DNA from: Sulfitobacter sp. SK011
GTDB taxonomy: Bacteria; Pseudomonadota; Alphaproteobacteria; Rhodobacterales; Rhodobacteraceae
Direction of reading: 5' to 3'
Assembly: GCF_003352065.1 (NCBI RefSeq)
Contig: NZ_CP025803.1
Coordinates: 1,302,001 to 1,366,000 of the forward strand
DNA length: 64,000 bases
Position 1 is the first letter of the stretch. Every line of letters starts with the position of its first letter. The notes under the pieces are model-generated. The model saw nothing but the letters and a program-made list of their open reading frames with translations. It made no database searches and was not told the DNA's origin. The position numbers and the translations under genes were made by a program. Shown here piece by piece: positions 63,572 through 64,000 of the stretch.

Positions 63572-64000
63572 ATGAAAAAAGAACAATCTGACCTGGACCG
63601 ATTTGATTCAACGATTCTGTCTGTGCTGGCCGAAGATGGGCGCATCAGCATTACTGATCTGGCAAAACGCATTGGGTTGTCCAAATCACCGACCCAGGCG
63701 CGGCTGCGCAGGTTGGAAGAAACGGGGGTCATCCTTGGATACCGGGCGCTGCTTGATCCGATCCAGTTGGGTCTGGATCACGTGGCCTTTGTCGAAGTGC
63801 GGCTGAGCGATACGCGCGAAAAAGCACTGCGGGCCTTTAATGCGGCTGTGATCAAAGTACCTGAAATCGAACAGGCACATATGATTGCCAGCCATTTTGA
63901 TTACCTGCTCAAGGTGCGGACGCGCGACATGACCGCCTATCGCCGTTTTCTGGGCGAAACGATTTCATCGCTGCCACATGTGTCCAACACCTCGACCTAT
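63572..64000 (+). CDS. putR: Lrp/AsnC-family regulator of putA, 3' end cut by window edge
   Basis: 143 residues are visible: MKKEQSDLDRFDSTILSVLAEDGRISITDLAKRIGLSKSPTQARLRRLEETGVILGY is the helix-turn-helix, followed by a RAM domain (IEQAHMIASHFDYLLKVRTRDM). It is divergent from putA, 108 bases away, the usual place for PutR, the proline-responsive activator of Rhodobacteraceae. The stop lies beyond the window. Confidence 0.87.
   Translation, partial: MKKEQSDLDRFDSTILSVLAEDGRISITDLAKRIGLSKSPTQARLRRLEETGVILGYRALLDPIQLGLDHVAFVEVRLSDTREKALRAFNAAVIKVPEIEQAHMIASHFDYLLKVRTRDMTAYRRFLGETISSLPHVSNTSTY

Overview
The window looks like chromosomal DNA of a marine alphaproteobacterium of the Roseobacter group (Rhodobacteraceae). 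The reasons are the GC-rich codon use, the protein styles (type-B PutA with a divergent Lrp-family regulator, DUF1178, EcsC, GFA-family and small Rhodobacteraceae-type proteins) and the dense, short-spaced operons. I cannot name the genus. About 60 protein genes and one tRNA (tRNA-Cys) are supported. I see no rRNA, CRISPR array, transposase or phage gene.

Layout. 1-7,500: end of a small lipoprotein, an SHMT-like PLP enzyme, a periplasmic metallo-beta-lactamase-fold hydrolase, a GlcD-type FAD dehydrogenase, a VOC protein, a GFA protein, then a LysE-type exporter overlapping apt, with mtnP upstream (adenine salvage). 7,700-12,740: SulP transporter, a nitrosative-stress-type group (group III truncated haemoglobin, 51-residue membrane protein, divergent NsrR-like Rrf2 regulator), flavin reductase, GNAT, EcsC. 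12,744-15,243: modABC molybdate importer. 15,350-20,790: NUDIX, DUF1178, SDR, aspartokinase, PtsP (enzyme I-Ntr). 20,791-29,073: a complete histidine-degradation locus with hutC-hutF facing hutI-hutH-hutG-hutU, the latter run ending in a Rieske oxygenase.

29,074-32,405 is a gene-poor, more AT-rich stretch with a secreted transglutaminase-like cysteine protease (LapG-type BTLCP) and a convergent secreted protein built on 30-bp tandem repeats, bounded by tRNA-Cys. 32,645-35,839: PIMT-like methyltransferase, TolC-family outer membrane protein, and an acidic protein with PopZ-like ends. 35,886-45,990: cobyric acid synthase, a small conserved protein, efp, ygfZ, a glycosyltransferase, an MsbA-like ABC exporter, class V and class I aminotransferases, a 54-residue Tat-signal peptide, a crotonase. 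46,014-54,190: valS, an HD-domain protein resembling diiron oxygenases, an Lrp regulator divergent from an ornithine-decarboxylase-like enzyme, and an orphan form II CoxL-type molybdenum hydroxylase. 54,250-64,000: DUF2235 hydrolase with a small partner, thioesterase, metF and divergent LysR (MetR-like), suhB, GFA plus rhomboid protease, bifunctional putA and the start of putR.

How it fits together: amino-acid catabolism (His, Pro), methionine and one-carbon metabolism (metF, mtnP, SHMT-like), molybdenum supply (mod) with a molybdenum enzyme, and envelope functions. Most of the window is ordinary core genome. The parts most worth a second look are the Rieske enzyme tied to the hut operon, the SHMT-like protein lacking key SHMT residues, the PopZ-like protein, the 29-32 kb secreted-protein island, the haemoglobin/NsrR group and several intergenic inverted repeats. 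Start sites and family names come from reading the sequence by eye; no database search was run.
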